Shown here: positions 5,451-5,902 of the stretch, piece after piece
Layout: the number at the start of each line of letters is the position of its first letter
Position numbering within the stretch: the stretch's first letter is position 1
Assembly (NCBI GenBank): GCA_033763635.1
Contig: JANRKG010000379.1
Span: forward strand, 1 to 5,902
Source of the DNA: JANRKG01 sp033763635
Lineage (GTDB): Bacteria > Cyanobacteriota > Cyanobacteriia > GCF-001939115
Length of the DNA: 5,902 bases
Direction of reading: 5' to 3'
The notes under the pieces: generated by a model
Databases searched by the model: none
What the model saw: only the letters and a program-made list of their open reading frames with translations
Told to the model about the DNA's origin: nothing
Translations under genes and position numbers: made by a program

Positions 5451-5454
5451 ATGG

Positions 5455-5685
5455 ATGGCCCCGACAACTTATTCCCGATTTATCCGGTTTCTTCAGGACG
5501 AACTTTTAATTTCTGCATCGTCCATCGCCTTCGTCGAACGGATGCGGGCAACGAATGCCCCCTCTCCCCATCCAGAGCAGGATCTTAGCCTTCTTCCGAT
5601 GATTCTCTGGCAATATGGATTGGTTACATTAGAACAGTTAGATCAAATTTTTGATTGGATGGAAACTGCCCAATCTCCGATTTAA
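5455..5685 (+). CDS. DUF2949 family small protein
   Basis: The 76-residue soluble protein matches, from memory, the cyanobacterial DUF2949 family of about 60-75 residues. The family-like parts are an N-terminal helix (SRFIRFLQDELLIS, 7-20) and the C-terminal stretch LLPMILWQYGLVTLEQLDQI (47-66) ending in FDWMETA. Between them is a linker (32-45) rich in Pro and Ser that varies in such proteins. No signal peptide, membrane helix or catalytic motif is visible, so it is probably a small helical cytoplasmic protein. Its function is unknown and none is proposed. The start is fixed by an exceptionally good ribosome binding site, suggesting high translation. It stands alone after a 362-bp spacer and converges on the transposase tail. 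No sign of decay. Confidence 0.82.
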   Translation: MAPTTYSRFIRFLQDELLISASSIAFVERMRATNAPSPHPEQDLSLLPMILWQYGLVTLEQLDQIFDWMETAQSPI

Positions 5686-5744
5686 CAAGCAGAAACCTTT
5701 TTCTGTAACCTTTTCCTGTTGAAATTCTAACTGTTGTCCCATTC

Positions 5745-5790
5745 GTTACTTTGTAACTGAAAATGGTAAACCAGCAACTTACCCAGTTTT
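5745..5790. terminator. Overlapping hairpins between the convergent DUF2949 gene and transposase tail, possible terminator
   Basis: GTTAC (5745-5749) pairs with GTAAC (5753-5757) around TTT. Alternatively AACTG (5755-5759) pairs with CAGTT (5784-5788), enclosing GGTAA (5765-5769) with TTACC (5779-5783), and ends in TTTT (5787-5790). The two folds share bases 5755-5757 and exclude each other. The location between convergent genes suits a terminator, but stems are short. The GTAAC motifs could instead belong to the end of the insertion sequence. Confidence 0.3.
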
Positions 5791-5803
5791 GCTTCCAGCG
5801 TAA

Positions 5804-5902
5804 CTACTCAGGCTGAAGGCTCAGGGGAATGGGATGTCCGAGGAATAGCTGTTCTAGCGCATCGAGTAGATCATGCCCTTGCTTTTTGAGAGTGGAAAGA
5901 TA
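5804..5902 (-). CDS. Transposase, C-terminal fragment (rest outside window)
   Basis: On the minus strand a frame enters from the right edge and ends at TAG (5806-5804), giving the last 32 residues. The sequence YLSTLKKQGHDLLDALEQLF followed by GHPIPLSLQPE resembles, from memory, the C-terminal tail of cyanobacterial transposases of the IS66 type, in which a (R)SYLSTLRKQG-like helix is common. No catalytic residue is visible, so the IS family cannot be fixed and the copy could be intact or decayed. The element's end should lie in the 118 bp between this stop and the DUF2949 gene. GTAA at 5705 and 5753 are candidate termini because IS66-type ends begin with GTAA, but neither can be confirmed without the other end. 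Confidence 0.55.
   Translation of the reverse strand, partial: YLSTLKKQGHDLLDALEQLFLGHPIPLSLQPE

Larger units (their letters stand above)
5093..5454. other. AT-rich spacer of 362 bp without a recognisable gene
   Basis: No open frame longer than a few codons, tRNA or known RNA is recognisable here on either strand. Base composition is clearly richer in A and T than the flanking genes. It holds inverted repeats near 5134-5166 and 5239-5290, a palindrome at 5169-5180, the octamer ATACCTGA twice (5244-5251, 5273-5280), AGCGCTT twice 22 bp apart (5290-5296, 5312-5318), and a TTCTG-rich run ending in a tandem repeat before the DUF2949 gene. It most likely contains the promoter and a long leader for that gene; an unannotated small RNA is possible. 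Confidence 0.6.

Noticed and set aside
5093..5454. tRNA, tmRNA or a known cyanobacterial small RNA such as Yfr1 in the spacer
   Set aside because: No cloverleaf or characteristic motif of these RNAs is recognisable.
5686..5760. HLR1 or NtcA binding site from the GTAAC/GTTAC motifs
   Set aside because: The motifs are inverted with a 3-base gap, not the direct TTACA repeat of HLR1 or the GTA-N8-TAC of NtcA.

Overview
The window looks like chromosomal DNA of a cyanobacterium. It carries petM (the small PetM subunit of the cytochrome b6f complex), a Ycf39-type chlorophyll-protein assembly factor, an NblR-like atypical response regulator and a DUF2949 protein, all typical of oxygenic phototrophs. 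The hexamer CGATCG, the core of the cyanobacterial HIP1 repeat, occurs 17 times by hand count where about 1.4 would be expected. No genus can be named from this alone.

Left part (1-1444): the 3' end of a plus-strand polytopic membrane protein gene runs in from outside the window. Its last 36 bases overlap the 3' end of the convergent minus-strand gene pdxA (vitamin B6 synthesis). A 153-bp divergent region (1445-1597) separates pdxA from petM and holds a likely pdxA promoter and a strong GC-rich hairpin in the petM leader.

Central part (1598-5092): five plus-strand genes follow in the order petM, ycf39, nadK, an OmpR-type response regulator (probably nblR) and a DUF192 lipoprotein. ycf39 and nadK are only 32 bp apart. 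The regulator and the lipoprotein overlap by 20 bp. petM and ycf39 are separated by 113 bp that can fold into a compound hairpin, and nadK and the regulator by 94 bp containing a 12-bp palindrome, so several transcription units are likely. The shared theme is the photosynthetic apparatus: electron transport (PetM), pigment delivery and photosystem II assembly (Ycf39), NADP supply (NadK) and possibly stress control of the antenna (NblR-like).

Right part (5093-5902): a 362-bp AT-rich spacer with several inverted repeats and a repetitive TTCTG-rich leader precedes a small DUF2949 gene with an unusually perfect Shine-Dalgarno sequence. At the right edge, the C-terminal tail of a probable transposase on the minus strand marks the border of a mobile element.

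No clearly new system is visible. The most interesting points are the regulator whose receiver lacks part of the phosphorylation machinery, and the structured, repeat-bearing spacer upstream of the DUF2949 gene.
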